Made by a program: the position numbers and the translations under genes. The notes below the pieces were generated by a model, which made no database searches, was not told the DNA's origin, and saw only the letters and a list, made by a program, of their open reading frames with translations. From Limnohabitans sp. (GTDB lineage Bacteria; Pseudomonadota; Gammaproteobacteria; Burkholderiales; Burkholderiaceae_C): a stretch of DNA of 64,000 nucleotides. This document shows positions 26,335-35,462 of this stretch, piece by piece. The DNA lies in assembly GCA_009693505.1 (NCBI GenBank), contig SHXD01000003.1, forward strand, positions 18,401-82,400, given 5' to 3'. How positions within the stretch are numbered: the first letter of the stretch is position 1; each line of letters begins with the position of its first letter.

Positions 26335-28689
26335 CTAAACAGCCGCCTTGGCTTTTTCGCAGCTCATCAAAATCTTTTCTGGCGTGGCTGGTGCAGTCAT
26401 GTGAACCACAGTTTGGTGGTCGGCACTGGCACTGACTGCATCGCGCAATGCAAAGAAAGTAGACAAGGCCAGCATCAATGGGGGCTCGCCCACCGCCTTT
26501 GAATTAAAGGGCGTTGGCTTGAGGTTACTGCCGTCAAACAAAGTCACATTGAAGTGCTCAGGAATGTCGCCAGCAACTGGGATTTTGTAAGTGCTGGGGC
26601 CATGCGTGAGGAACTTGCCTTTCTTGTCCCAAATGCACTCTTCCATGGTGAGCCAGCCCATGCCTTGCACGTAGCCGCCTTCAATTTGGCCTTTGTCGAT
26701 GGCGGGGTTGATGCTCTTGCCTGCGTCGTGAACAATGTCCACCGCCTTCAGCCACCATTCACCTGTGCGTGTGTCAATTTCAACTTCACTGACAGATGCG
26801 CCGTAGCAGTAGTAGTAAAAGGCATGACCCGTGAGGGTTAAAAAGTCGTATTTAATTTCTGGCGTCATGTAGAAACCCGCTACAGACAAGCCCACACGGT
26901 CCATCCAAGCTTGTTTCGCCACAGCCGTCCATTCAACCGACTTGCCACCGCCGTGGGCCATGTTGTTGGCAAAGTTCACGTCGGTGTCTTTGCAACCCAA
27001 CATGTTGGCAGCCACTGGCGCCAATCGAGCACGCATTTGCGCCGTTGCATTCATGATGGCAGCACCATTGATGTCGGCACCGCTTGATGCAGACGTGGCA
27101 GATGCATTGGGTACCTTTTGGGTGTCGGTGCCAGTCACGCGAACGTAGGACAAATCGATGCCCAAACCATCGGCACACACTTGCGCCATTTTGGTGTTCA
27201 GGCCCTGGCCCATTTCAGTCCCGCCATGGTTGACACTGACCGAACCGTCCATGTAAATGTTAAGCAAAGCGCCGCCCTGGTTCAACATGGTGGCGGTAAA
27301 GCTGATGCCAAACTTCAATGGCACCAAAGCCAAGCCACGCTTGCGACGTTTGTTGACTTTGTTAAACGCATTGACACTGTCACGGCGCTCTCGGTATTTG
27401 GCCTCTGTGGCCACTTGGGTAATGACCTTGTCGCCCACCCAGTCAGCAATGGTCTGACCATATTGCGTGACCATGGTGGCGGGATTGCCAGACACAGCGG
27501 GGTCTTGGTAGATGTTGAGCATGCGAACATCCAAAGGATCTTTGCCAATGTCATTGGCAATTTGCTCGATGATGGTTTCAATGCCAAACATGCCCTGTGG
27601 GCCGCCAAAACCGCGAAAGGCCGTGGCGCTTTGGGTGTTGGTTTTGCAGCGGTGGCTGATAAGTTTTAAATTGGGAATGAAGTAGCAGTTGTCGATGTGC
27701 AAACATGCGCGATCGTTCACAGGACCCGAATAATCGGTGCTGTAGCCGCAACGCGATAAGAGCGTGATGTCAGCACCCAAAATACGGCCTTCGTCATCGT
27801 AGCCCACTTCGTAATCAATGCGGAAATCGTGGCGCTTGCCCGTGATCATCATGTCGTCGTCGCGGTTCACACGCAACTTAACAGGCTTTTGCAATTTGAA
27901 TGCAGCCAGCGCAGCGCTCTGGCTGAAAATGCTGGCATTGCCTTCTTTGCCGCCAAAGCCGCCGCCCATGCGCCTGCAAATCACTTCAACATCGTTGGTG
28001 CTCAAGTTCAAAGCAGCAGCAGCCTCACGCTGATTGCCATCAGGGTGTTGCGTTGACGAATACAAAGTGAGTTGGCCATCTTCACGCGGCACCGCGTAAG
28101 TAATTTGGCCTTCCATGTAAAACTGTTCTTGCTGTCCGGTTTCGGTGCTGCCCTTCACTTTGCGAGGGGCCTTGGCAATGGCTTCTGATGCATTGCCACG
28201 CGTAATGCCCTTGGCCGGCATGACAAAACTTTGCGCTGCCATGGCTTCGTCAATGGTCAAAATAGGTGGCAATTCTTTGACCAACACTTTGGCTTTGTGC
28301 GCAGCTTCGCGGGCATACAACATTTCGCGTGCCACCACCACAGCCACTGCTTGTCCCAAAAACTCAACCTTGCCGACAGCCAAAAATGGGTCGTCGTGCA
28401 CGATGGGGCCGCAATTGTTTTCGCCCGGTATGTCTTTGGCTGTGTAAACCGCCACCACACCGTGCTCTTTCAAAATAGCATCGCGGTCAATGCCGTCGCC
28501 AATAAGTTCGCCATGCGCAACCGGCGACATAATAAGCGCCGCATACAAAGTGCCAGCCAACTCAGGCATGTCGTCGGTGAAAGTGGCACTGCCTGTCACA
28601 TGCAAATGTGCAGACTCGTGAATGACATCGGTGCCTTGCTGAATGCCCGATACGGGCAACAAATTGTGCAAAGAAATAGGTGCGTTCAT
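26335..28689 (-). CDS. xdhB: Xanthine dehydrogenase molybdopterin subunit XdhB
   Basis: A 784-residue large subunit that binds molybdenum cofactor and carries the active site oxidising hypoxanthine and xanthine to urate. Seen motifs: GGGFGGKEGN (cofactor loop), CKTNTQSATAFRGFGGPQ, ASSGADINGAA, GGYVQGMGWLTMEE and the catalytic Glu loop KAVGEPPLMLA near the C-terminus. Length matches bacterial XdhB (about 780). Its ATG directly follows the TAA of xdhA (TAAATG), so the two subunits are co-translated. Electrons pass to the FeS/FAD subunit XdhA. Confidence 0.96.
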   Translation of the reverse strand: MNAPISLHNLLPVSGIQQGTDVIHESAHLHVTGSATFTDDMPELAGTLYAALIMSPVAHGELIGDGIDRDAILKEHGVVAVYTAKDIPGENNCGPIVHDDPFLAVGKVEFLGQAVAVVVAREMLYAREAAHKAKVLVKELPPILTIDEAMAAQSFVMPAKGITRGNASEAIAKAPRKVKGSTETGQQEQFYMEGQITYAVPREDGQLTLYSSTQHPDGNQREAAAALNLSTNDVEVICRRMGGGFGGKEGNASIFSQSAALAAFKLQKPVKLRVNRDDDMMITGKRHDFRIDYEVGYDDEGRILGADITLLSRCGYSTDYSGPVNDRACLHIDNCYFIPNLKLISHRCKTNTQSATAFRGFGGPQGMFGIETIIEQIANDIGKDPLDVRMLNIYQDPAVSGNPATMVTQYGQTIADWVGDKVITQVATEAKYRERRDSVNAFNKVNKRRKRGLALVPLKFGISFTATMLNQGGALLNIYMDGSVSVNHGGTEMGQGLNTKMAQVCADGLGIDLSYVRVTGTDTQKVPNASATSASSGADINGAAIMNATAQMRARLAPVAANMLGCKDTDVNFANNMAHGGGKSVEWTAVAKQAWMDRVGLSVAGFYMTPEIKYDFLTLTGHAFYYYCYGASVSEVEIDTRTGEWWLKAVDIVHDAGKSINPAIDKGQIEGGYVQGMGWLTMEECIWDKKGKFLTHGPSTYKIPVAGDIPEHFNVTLFDGSNLKPTPFNSKAVGEPPLMLALSTFFALRDAVSASADHQTVVHMTAPATPEKILMSCEKAKAAV

Positions 28690-30174
28690 TTAAGCCACCT
28701 CCGTGGTTGTTTGAGTTTGTTCTTCAATGAAATCAATCACCAAATTGCGCGCTACCAATGAACGGTACGCCCAAGTGGCACGCAAGCCGTCTCGCGCCAC
28801 AAAACTGGCGGCAATGGCGACATCTAAATCGGATTCCTTCACATCGGCAGGCGCTTTGCCCTCCAACACGGCCTCTAGTTTGGGCGCTCTGCAAGGCGAA
28901 GGGGCCAAGCCGTTGTACGCCAACTTCACGCCGCTCAACTTGCCAGCCTTCAGGGTGTATGAGATGGCGGCACACGTGGCAGAAATGTCTTGCTCAAAAC
29001 GCTTGCTCACTTTGTGGGCACGGAACACTTGGCCTGCTTGTGGCTTGGGCAACACCACCGCTTCAATGAATTCACCCGCTTGCAACACAGTTTGTTTTTG
29101 GCCGGTATAAAACTTGTCCAAAGACACAGTGCGCGTTTTGTCGCCACGACGCAGCGTGAGAGTGGCGCCCAAGGCCATGAGGCAAGGCATGGTGTCGCCA
29201 ATTGGAGAACCGTTGGCAATGTTGCCTGCCAAAGTGGCGGTAGAGCGAATGGGGGGCGAGCCAAAACGACGCAGCACCTCTGCAAAATCAGGGTAGGCCT
29301 TGGACACCAAGGTTTCCACTTCCGTGAGTGACACCACCGCGCCAATGTGCCAAGCCTGAGGTGTGTCTTTCACTTGCTTGAGTTCGGTCACGTTGCCCAA
29401 ATACACAATGTGGTCGGGGCGTGAATATTTTTTGTTAACTTGCAAACCCACTTCGGTGCTGCCAGCAAGCAATGTCGATGCGGGGTGCTTGACCAAATAG
29501 TCAGCCACTTCATCCACGGTGGCGGGTGAGACAAATTCATTGCCTTTGCGGGTACGAACCACGGGTTGAACAATGATCTCGCCTTCTAAACTGAGCGTGG
29601 GGGTGGAAGCACGTTGAATTTCTTTTAGCAAAGGCACATCAGCCGCATCATCTAGCTTCAAGGCGGCCTTGTTGCCGCAGGCCTTGGCCGCGGCATTCAA
29701 AATGGGGGCATAGCCCGTGCAGCGGCACAGGTTGCCACTGAGTGCGTCGCTCACATCTTGGCGTTTGGGAGAAGAGTTGAGCTGTACCAAGTTGACCAAG
29801 CTCATCACAATGCCAGGCGTACAAAAACCGCACTGTGAACCATGGCAGTTGACCATGGCTTGTTGCACAGGATGCAAAGTGCCGTCTGGCTTTTTCAAAC
29901 TCTCAACCGTTTTGACAGACTTGCCATCGAGGGTTGGCAACAACTGAATACAGCTATTGACTGGCACGTAGTCAACGCCATGGCCCGATGCATTCAATGA
30001 GCCCACCATGACAACACAAGCCCCGCAGTCCCCTTCAGCGCAACCCTCCTTGGTGCCCTTGCGATGCAATTTTTCGCGCAGGTAATCTAAAACGGTGGTG
30101 GTGCGGCGCGCGCCTTGGGCTTCGACAATTTTGCCGTCAAGCACAAAACGAACAGTGTTGGTCACTTGGCTCAT
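28690..30174 (-). CDS. xdhA: Xanthine dehydrogenase FeS/FAD subunit XdhA
   Basis: A 494-residue small subunit. Residues about 1-170 carry two [2Fe-2S] clusters: CAEGDCGAC for the plant-type cluster, and CHGSQCGFCTPG with GNLCRCTGY for the second. Residues about 200-375 form the FAD-binding domain (LLAGSTEVGLQVNKKY and the GSPPIRSTATLAGNIANGSPIGD segment), followed by the CO-dehydrogenase flavoprotein C-domain. It accepts electrons from the molybdenum centre in XdhB and passes them to NAD. It is the first gene of xdhAB on the minus strand; the 98-base gap before it shows no TGTATACA site. Confidence 0.96.
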   Translation of the reverse strand: MSQVTNTVRFVLDGKIVEAQGARRTTTVLDYLREKLHRKGTKEGCAEGDCGACVVMVGSLNASGHGVDYVPVNSCIQLLPTLDGKSVKTVESLKKPDGTLHPVQQAMVNCHGSQCGFCTPGIVMSLVNLVQLNSSPKRQDVSDALSGNLCRCTGYAPILNAAAKACGNKAALKLDDAADVPLLKEIQRASTPTLSLEGEIIVQPVVRTRKGNEFVSPATVDEVADYLVKHPASTLLAGSTEVGLQVNKKYSRPDHIVYLGNVTELKQVKDTPQAWHIGAVVSLTEVETLVSKAYPDFAEVLRRFGSPPIRSTATLAGNIANGSPIGDTMPCLMALGATLTLRRGDKTRTVSLDKFYTGQKQTVLQAGEFIEAVVLPKPQAGQVFRAHKVSKRFEQDISATCAAISYTLKAGKLSGVKLAYNGLAPSPCRAPKLEAVLEGKAPADVKESDLDVAIAASFVARDGLRATWAYRSLVARNLVIDFIEEQTQTTTEVA

Positions 30175-30272
30175 AAGGGGTGGGGTGGATTGGTTTGGGT
30201 TCTGGACAAAAACTGATTTTATTGATTTACCGCCTCAGACGGGGCACTTCAGCTAGAAATAATTGTGAAAAT

Positions 30273-30626
30273 TTAAGAGCCGCGGTAAGTGGAATAGCTC
30301 CAAGGGCTTGCTAACAGCGGTACATGGTAGTGCTGGGAGACATCGGCCACCCCAAAATCCAAGCTGACCAAGTTGAGAAACGAAGGCTCTGGCAGTTTCA
30401 CGCCCTTGGTCTTGAAATAACCCGCCACATCAAATACCAAGCGGTAAGTGCCTTTTTGCAAACTGGCATTGTCATAGAGCGGACCATCAGGGTTGCGCCC
30501 ATCTGCGTTCAATTTGAAGCTTTTCACCAGCGTGGCAAATTGCCCCTCTGTGGTGTACAGGCTCACCTGCATACCCGCTGCGGGACAGCCGTGCATGGTG
30601 TCCAAAACGTGTGTACTCAGACCCAT
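30273..30626 (-). CDS. uraH: 5-Hydroxyisourate hydrolase
   Basis: A 117-residue transthyretin-like enzyme that hydrolyses 5-hydroxyisourate to OHCU, the second step after PuuD. The N-terminal MGLSTHVLDTMHGCPAAG, the central NADGRNPDGPL and the C-terminal signature YRGS are all present, with the catalytic His residues in LSTHVLD and QHYHVPLL and Arg in DGRNPDG. The start at MGLSTH (30626) fits the family; a longer frame begins 14 codons upstream, through the operator. It is divergent from the gntR regulator gene across 72 bases. Confidence 0.95.
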   Translation of the reverse strand: MGLSTHVLDTMHGCPAAGMQVSLYTTEGQFATLVKSFKLNADGRNPDGPLYDNASLQKGTYRLVFDVAGYFKTKGVKLPEPSFLNLVSLDFGVADVSQHYHVPLLASPWSYSTYRGS

Positions 30627-30656
30627 GATGCATTTTTCCTTGAATTGGTTGACTGA

Positions 30657-30670
30657 AAGTGTATACACTT
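30657..30670. promoter_or_regulatory. Perfect palindromic operator between uraH and gntR
   Basis: AAGTGTATACACTT is a perfect 14-base palindrome, centred about 30 bases from both divergent start codons (30626 minus, 30699 plus). Divergent placement beside a FadR/FCD-type regulator gene is the classical arrangement for autoregulation plus control of the neighbouring operon. Related cores occur at 24880, 35418 and 38294. Confidence 0.75.
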
Positions 30671-30698
30671 TTGGCTTTTGAAGCTATCATCATTCTGC

Positions 30699-31364
30699 AT
30701 GGAAACCTCTTCAACCCACGTCATTGTCAGCGCTTTAACAAAAGCCATTGTCGAGCATCGGCTCATGCCTGGCTCAAAATTGGCTGAGCAAAAGTTGGCC
30801 ACTCATTTTGGCGTTTCCAGAACACTGGTCAGGCAAGCCTTGTTTCAGCTGTCTCAAAACAGATTGATCCGCATGGAGCCTGCCAGGGGAGCCTTTGTAG
30901 CCGCACCTTCTGCTTCTGAAGCCAAACAAGTGTTTGCGGTACGGCGCATGCTCGAAGTTCAGATGACACGAGAATTTGTGCGCGACATCACATCCGCCAA
31001 AATTCGCGCTTTGAAGGCGCACACCAAACAAGAGAAAGAAGCCGTTGCACAAGAAGATGTGCACGGCCGAACAGAGTTGCTGGGCGATTTTCATGTGCGC
31101 ATTGCCGAGCTCATGGGCAACCATGTCTTGGCCCAAAGTTTAGGTGAACTTATTTCGCGCTGCGCCCTCATCACACTCATGTACCAGTCGCGCAATGCCG
31201 CACAGCATTCTGCCGATGAGCACGAAGCCATCGTCGATGCCATGGCCAAGAAAGACGCCGACTTGGCTGCAAGGCTTATGGAAGAACATTTGATTTTTGT
31301 CGAAAACAGCTTGAGCTTTGACAAAAAAATTCCCACTCACGATATTTCATTGGCCCTGTCATGA
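30699..31364 (+). CDS. GntR-family (FadR/FCD) regulator of purine genes
   Basis: A 221-residue regulator with an N-terminal winged helix (PGSKLAEQKLATHFGVSRTLVRQALFQLSQ, where FGVSRT is the recognition-helix start) and an all-helical FCD ligand domain from about residue 85. Metal-site type residues are seen in HVRIAELMGNH and SADEHEAIVDAM. The FCD domain usually binds small carboxylates or pathway intermediates; here allantoin, allantoate or a ureido acid are good guesses. The ATG at 30699 is preferred over an in-frame TTG upstream. Its stop overlaps the puuE start (ATGA), so it heads the operon gntR-puuE-fusion-M20. Confidence 0.9.
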   Translation: METSSTHVIVSALTKAIVEHRLMPGSKLAEQKLATHFGVSRTLVRQALFQLSQNRLIRMEPARGAFVAAPSASEAKQVFAVRRMLEVQMTREFVRDITSAKIRALKAHTKQEKEAVAQEDVHGRTELLGDFHVRIAELMGNHVLAQSLGELISRCALITLMYQSRNAAQHSADEHEAIVDAMAKKDADLAARLMEEHLIFVENSLSFDKKIPTHDISLALS

Positions 31365-32317
31365 ACGACTCTGTCTACGACTCCACTGCCGCTTACCCCC
31401 GCGATCTCAAAGGCTACGGCCGAAACCCACCTCACGCGCAATGGCCCGGCCAAGCCCGCGTGGCGGTGCAGTTTGTCTTGAACTACGAAGAGGGTAGCGA
31501 AAATTCTGTGCTGCACGGCGATTCAGGCTCTGAACAATTCTTGTCAGAAATGTTTAACCCCGCGTCTTACCCAGATCGGCACATCAGCATGGAGGGCATT
31601 TATGAATATGGCTCGCGTGCAGGGGTGTGGCGTTTGCTGCGCGAGTTTGAACAACGCAAACTGCCCCTCACTGTGTTTGGTGTGGCCACCGCGCTTCAAA
31701 GGTACCCCGATGTGTTGGCTGCATTTCAAGAATTGGGCTATGACATTGCATGTCATGGCTTGAAATGGATTCACTACCAAAACATCGATGAAGCCACCGA
31801 GCGCGCACACATGGCTGAGGCCATGGCCATCTTGCAAAAGCTCAGCGGTGAAAGGCCCTTGGGTTGGTACACCGGCCGCGACAGCCCCCGTACACGCCGC
31901 TTGGTGGCAGACTTTGGTGGCTTCGAATACGACAGCGACTACTACGGAGACGATCTGCCTTTTTGGATGAAGGTGGAGAAAACTGATGGCCAAGTGGCGC
32001 CTCAGCTGATCGTCCCTTACACCCTAGATTGCAACGACATGCGCTTTGCAATGCCTCAAGGTTATTCGCATGCCGATCCGTTTTTTCAATACATGAAGGA
32101 CACTTTTGACGCGCTCTACAAAGAAGGCAATCCGCAAGGCCTGAACCGCCCCAAAATGATGAGCATCGGCATGCACTGCAGACTACTAGGACGGCCTGGG
32201 CGCATCACCGCCATTCAAAGATTTTTAGACCACATCCAAGCTCACGATCATGTCTGGGTCTGCCGCCGCTTAGACATCGCGCGCCATTGGAAAACCACCC
32301 ACCCCTACACACCATGA
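31361..32317 (+). CDS. puuE: Allantoinase PuuE (polysaccharide-deacetylase fold)
   Basis: A 318-residue PuuE-type allantoinase, related to polysaccharide deacetylases rather than to the amidohydrolase-type AllB. Typical segments are YPRDLKGYGRNPP, VQFVLNYEEGSENS, FGVATALQRYPD, DIACHGLKWIHY and GWYTGRDSPRTRRL. It opens the hydantoin ring of allantoin to give allantoate. Both ends overlap their neighbours by ATGA (gntR upstream, the fusion gene downstream), which shows tight translational coupling. Confidence 0.95.
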   Translation: MNDSVYDSTAAYPRDLKGYGRNPPHAQWPGQARVAVQFVLNYEEGSENSVLHGDSGSEQFLSEMFNPASYPDRHISMEGIYEYGSRAGVWRLLREFEQRKLPLTVFGVATALQRYPDVLAAFQELGYDIACHGLKWIHYQNIDEATERAHMAEAMAILQKLSGERPLGWYTGRDSPRTRRLVADFGGFEYDSDYYGDDLPFWMKVEKTDGQVAPQLIVPYTLDCNDMRFAMPQGYSHADPFFQYMKDTFDALYKEGNPQGLNRPKMMSIGMHCRLLGRPGRITAIQRFLDHIQAHDHVWVCRRLDIARHWKTTHPYTP

Positions 32318-34077
32318 CACTCAGCCTAGAACAACTCAATACAGCTTCGCCCCAAGAGGCCACGCAACTGCTAGATGGCTTGTACGAACACTCGCCATGG
32401 ATTGCGGAAGGCGCGCTTCAGCACCGCCCTTTTGCGTCTTGGGCGCACTTGAAACACTGCATGGCGCTGGTCCTCAAAGATGCGGGCAAAGACGCTCAAA
32501 TCGGTTTGATTCGCGCTCACCCCGAACTGGCAGGCAAAGCCATGGTGCGCAAAGAACTGACCGCAGAATCTACCAACGAGCAAAGCAAAGCTGGCCTCAC
32601 TGAATGCACCCCTGCTGAATTTGAAAAAATTCAAAGCCTCAATGCTGCCTACAAGCAAAAGTTTGAATGGCCCTTTATTTTGGCCGTCAGAGGACCGCGC
32701 GGACTGGGGCTCAACAAGCATCAAATCATGGCTACTTTTGAAAGACGCCTAAGCGGTCATCCAGATTTTGAACTGCAAGAGTGCCTGCGCAACATTCACC
32801 GAATTGTTGAAATTCGTTTGAACGACAAAACCAATTCCCACCCGCTTCAAGGTCAGCAAGTTTGGGATTGGCAAGAAGACTTGTCGCAATACAGCGACCC
32901 TGGTTTCAAAGAGGCCGGCCAACTCACAGTGACTTACCTCACAGACGCCCATATGGCTTGCTCACAAAGCATTCAAAGCACCATGAGATTGGCAGGCTTT
33001 GACGAAGTCTATGTCGATGCTGTGGGCAATGTGGTGGGCCGTTATCACCCCAGTGTGCCAGGTGCCAAATACCTCATGACCGGCAGCCATTTCGACACCG
33101 TTCGCAATGGCGGCAAGCACGATGGGCGCTTGGGTATTTATGTGCCCATTGCCTGTGTTCAAAAATTGGCACAAGCGCATCAACGCTTGCCCATTGGTCT
33201 TGAAGTAGTGGCATTTGCAGAAGAAGAAGGTCAGCGCTACAAAGCCACCTTCTTGGGCTCTGGCGCCTTGGTCGGTCAGTTCAACCCAGATTGGCTATCG
33301 CAGACTGATGCCAATGGCATCTCCATGCGCGAGGCCATGAAAAAAGCAGGCTTGAATGAACAAGAAATTCCCAACATTCAACGTAGGCCTGCAGACTACG
33401 TGGGCTTCGTTGAAGTGCACATTGAGCAAGGCCCCGTGCTCAACGAACTGAACCTGCCCTTGGGCATTGTGAGTTCCATCAATGGCAGCGTGCGTTATGT
33501 GTGCGAAATGGTGGGCATGGCCAGTCACGCAGGCACCACGCCCATGGACCGCCGGCGAGATGCTGCTTGCGCAGTGGCCGAACTGGCCCTGTACATGGAA
33601 AAACGCGCGGCTGCAGACGGCGATTCCGTGGCCACCATTGGACAACTCCAAGTGCCCAATGGTTCGATCAATGTGGTGCCTGGCAAATGCACGTTCTCGA
33701 TGGACATGCGCGCGCCCCTAGACCCTCAGCGCGACGCTTTAGAAAAAGATGTGTTGAATGCGCTCGATGAAATATGCAACCGACGCGGCCTTGTTTGCCA
33801 CCGTGAAGCAACGCTTAGAGCACCAGCAGCACCTAGCGCGCCTGAGTGGCAAGAGCGCTGGGAAAAGGCCTTGAAAGACACGGGGGTGCCTCGCTTTGTC
33901 ATGCCCAGTGGCGCGGGCCACGACGCCATGAAACTGCATGAAATCATGCCCCAGGCCATGCTCTTTGTGCGCGGCGAAAACAGTGGCATCAGCCACAACC
34001 CCTTGGAGTCTTCAACCACAGATGACATGCAACTTTGCATCGATGCCTTTGAACATGTCTTGCACCAACTCGCTTAA
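32314..34077 (+). CDS. Fusion: OHCU decarboxylase + allantoate amidohydrolase
   Basis: A 587-residue two-domain protein. Residues about 1-170 are OHCU decarboxylase (LIRAHPELAGK, then EQSKAGLTE and FILAVRGPRGL), which makes S-allantoin from OHCU. Residues about 180-587 are an M20-type allantoate amidohydrolase: metal ligands in TGSHFDTV, GKHDGRLG, EEEGQRY and HIEQGPVLNE, with GMASHAGTTPMDRRRDA and MPSGAGHDAM. It therefore catalyses the steps before and after allantoinase, whose gene lies just upstream. The start at 32314 (ATGA overlap with puuE) is chosen over an in-frame ATG 27 bases earlier. Both active sites look complete. Confidence 0.93.
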   Translation: MTLSLEQLNTASPQEATQLLDGLYEHSPWIAEGALQHRPFASWAHLKHCMALVLKDAGKDAQIGLIRAHPELAGKAMVRKELTAESTNEQSKAGLTECTPAEFEKIQSLNAAYKQKFEWPFILAVRGPRGLGLNKHQIMATFERRLSGHPDFELQECLRNIHRIVEIRLNDKTNSHPLQGQQVWDWQEDLSQYSDPGFKEAGQLTVTYLTDAHMACSQSIQSTMRLAGFDEVYVDAVGNVVGRYHPSVPGAKYLMTGSHFDTVRNGGKHDGRLGIYVPIACVQKLAQAHQRLPIGLEVVAFAEEEGQRYKATFLGSGALVGQFNPDWLSQTDANGISMREAMKKAGLNEQEIPNIQRRPADYVGFVEVHIEQGPVLNELNLPLGIVSSINGSVRYVCEMVGMASHAGTTPMDRRRDAACAVAELALYMEKRAAADGDSVATIGQLQVPNGSINVVPGKCTFSMDMRAPLDPQRDALEKDVLNALDEICNRRGLVCHREATLRAPAAPSAPEWQERWEKALKDTGVPRFVMPSGAGHDAMKLHEIMPQAMLFVRGENSGISHNPLESSTTDDMQLCIDAFEHVLHQLA

Positions 34078-34089
34078 ATTTGAAAAACA

Positions 34090-35361
34090 ATGACCCCCCA
34101 ACAATCGTTTTACCAAGAACTCGATCAATGGATCGATGCTCACTTCGATGAACAAGTTCAGTTTCTACAGGCACTGGTGCAAATGCCTACCGACACGCCA
34201 CCTGGCAACAATGCACCCCACGCAGCAAAAACCACTGAGCTTCTAAAAAAAATAGGTTATGAGGCAGAACAATTTCCGGTGCCTGAAGCAGAAGTCAAAG
34301 CTTATGGACTGACCTCACTCACCAACCTCATTGTGCGCAGACCTTTCGGAGCAGGCGGCAAAACCATTGCCTTGAATGCGCATGGCGATGTGGTGCCGCC
34401 CGGAGAAGGTTGGACGCATTCACCCTACGGCGCTGAAATTGAAAATGGCCAGATGTTTGGCCGCGCTACAGCTGTTAGCAAATGTGACTTTTCTACCTTC
34501 ACATTTGCACTGCGCGCAGTCGAGGCCCTGCAAGCCAAAAACAATTTGCCACTCAAAGGCAATGTTGAATTGCATTTCACCTATGACGAAGAATTTGGCG
34601 GCGAAAAAGGTCCTGGCTGGTTACTCGACAAAGGCTATACGCGGCCCGACCTCATGATTGCAGCAGGCTTTAGCTACCAAGTGGTCACAGCACACAATGG
34701 TTGCCTGCAAATGGAAGTGACTGTTCACGGCAAGATGGCCCATGCGGCCATTCCCGATACGGGTGTAGATGCGCTTCAAGCAGCCGTTCAGATTTTGAGC
34801 AGCCTGTATGCGCAAAACAAACTCTACAAACAAATTAGCTCCCAAGTTGAAGGCATCAATCACCCCTATTTGAACGTGGGCCGCATTGAAGGTGGCACCA
34901 ATACCAATGTGGTGCCCGGCACAGTCAGCTTCAAACTAGATCGCCGCATGATTCCGGAAGAAATTCCAGATCAGGTAGAAGCCAACATTCGCAAGGTCAT
35001 TGCAGATGCAGCCAACGACTTTAACCAAGGCCGGTCGTCTGATGCCTTGATCAGCATTGAGATCAAACGCATTCTTATGGCCCATGCCATGAAGCCTCTG
35101 GCAGGCAATGCGCCTTTGGTGCAAGCCATTCAAAAACACGGCGGCGAAGTTTTTGGCGAGCCCATTCCCGCCATGGGAACACCCCTTTACACAGACGTTC
35201 GCTTGTATGTCGAAAAAGGCATTCCTGGTGTGATTTATGGTGCGGGCCCTCGCACAGTCTTAGAATCACATGCCAAACGAGCGGATGAACGGCTGAATTT
35301 AGAAGATTTGCGAAAAGCGACCCAAGTTATTTCTCGCACCCTTTTGGATCTTCTGAACTGA
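34090..35361 (+). CDS. M20-family hydrolase with altered metal site
   Basis: A 423-residue M20 (ArgE/DapE-like) hydrolase, last gene of the gntR operon, 12 bases after the fusion gene. It has the first ligand motif NAHGDVVPPGEGW and the catalytic/metal pair in YDEEFGGEKGP. The bridging-Asp motif (normally GRGxxDxKG) reads GRATAVSKCDF, with Val where the Asp should be. The dimerisation domain (VHGKMAHAAIPDTGVDAL) and a C-terminal segment GAGPRTVLESHAKRADE are present. The context suggests a ureido acid or carbamoyl amino acid as substrate, for example ureidoglycolate, but nothing in the sequence proves it. Confidence 0.82.
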   Translation: MTPQQSFYQELDQWIDAHFDEQVQFLQALVQMPTDTPPGNNAPHAAKTTELLKKIGYEAEQFPVPEAEVKAYGLTSLTNLIVRRPFGAGGKTIALNAHGDVVPPGEGWTHSPYGAEIENGQMFGRATAVSKCDFSTFTFALRAVEALQAKNNLPLKGNVELHFTYDEEFGGEKGPGWLLDKGYTRPDLMIAAGFSYQVVTAHNGCLQMEVTVHGKMAHAAIPDTGVDALQAAVQILSSLYAQNKLYKQISSQVEGINHPYLNVGRIEGGTNTNVVPGTVSFKLDRRMIPEEIPDQVEANIRKVIADAANDFNQGRSSDALISIEIKRILMAHAMKPLAGNAPLVQAIQKHGGEVFGEPIPAMGTPLYTDVRLYVEKGIPGVIYGAGPRTVLESHAKRADERLNLEDLRKATQVISRTLLDLLN

Positions 35362-35414
35362 GTCCGAGCCATTTTGAGGCGAGCAAGGGTTTTACCGAAG
35401 CCCAAAGAGGCACA

Positions 35415-35428
35415 AAGTGTATACATTT
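35415..35428. promoter_or_regulatory. GntR-type operator before the NMT1 importer
   Basis: AAGTGTATACATTT carries the core TGTATACA (35418-35425) and matches the left half of the gntR palindrome exactly. It lies about 105 bases before the binding-protein ATG and 38 bases upstream of the sigma-54 promoter match at 35463-35478, a position suited to control of that promoter or of an overlapping sigma-70 promoter (TATAAA at 35431). Confidence 0.6.
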
Positions 35429-35462
35429 TGTATAAAGGTGCGCCTTTTAATGCCCTTCATAA

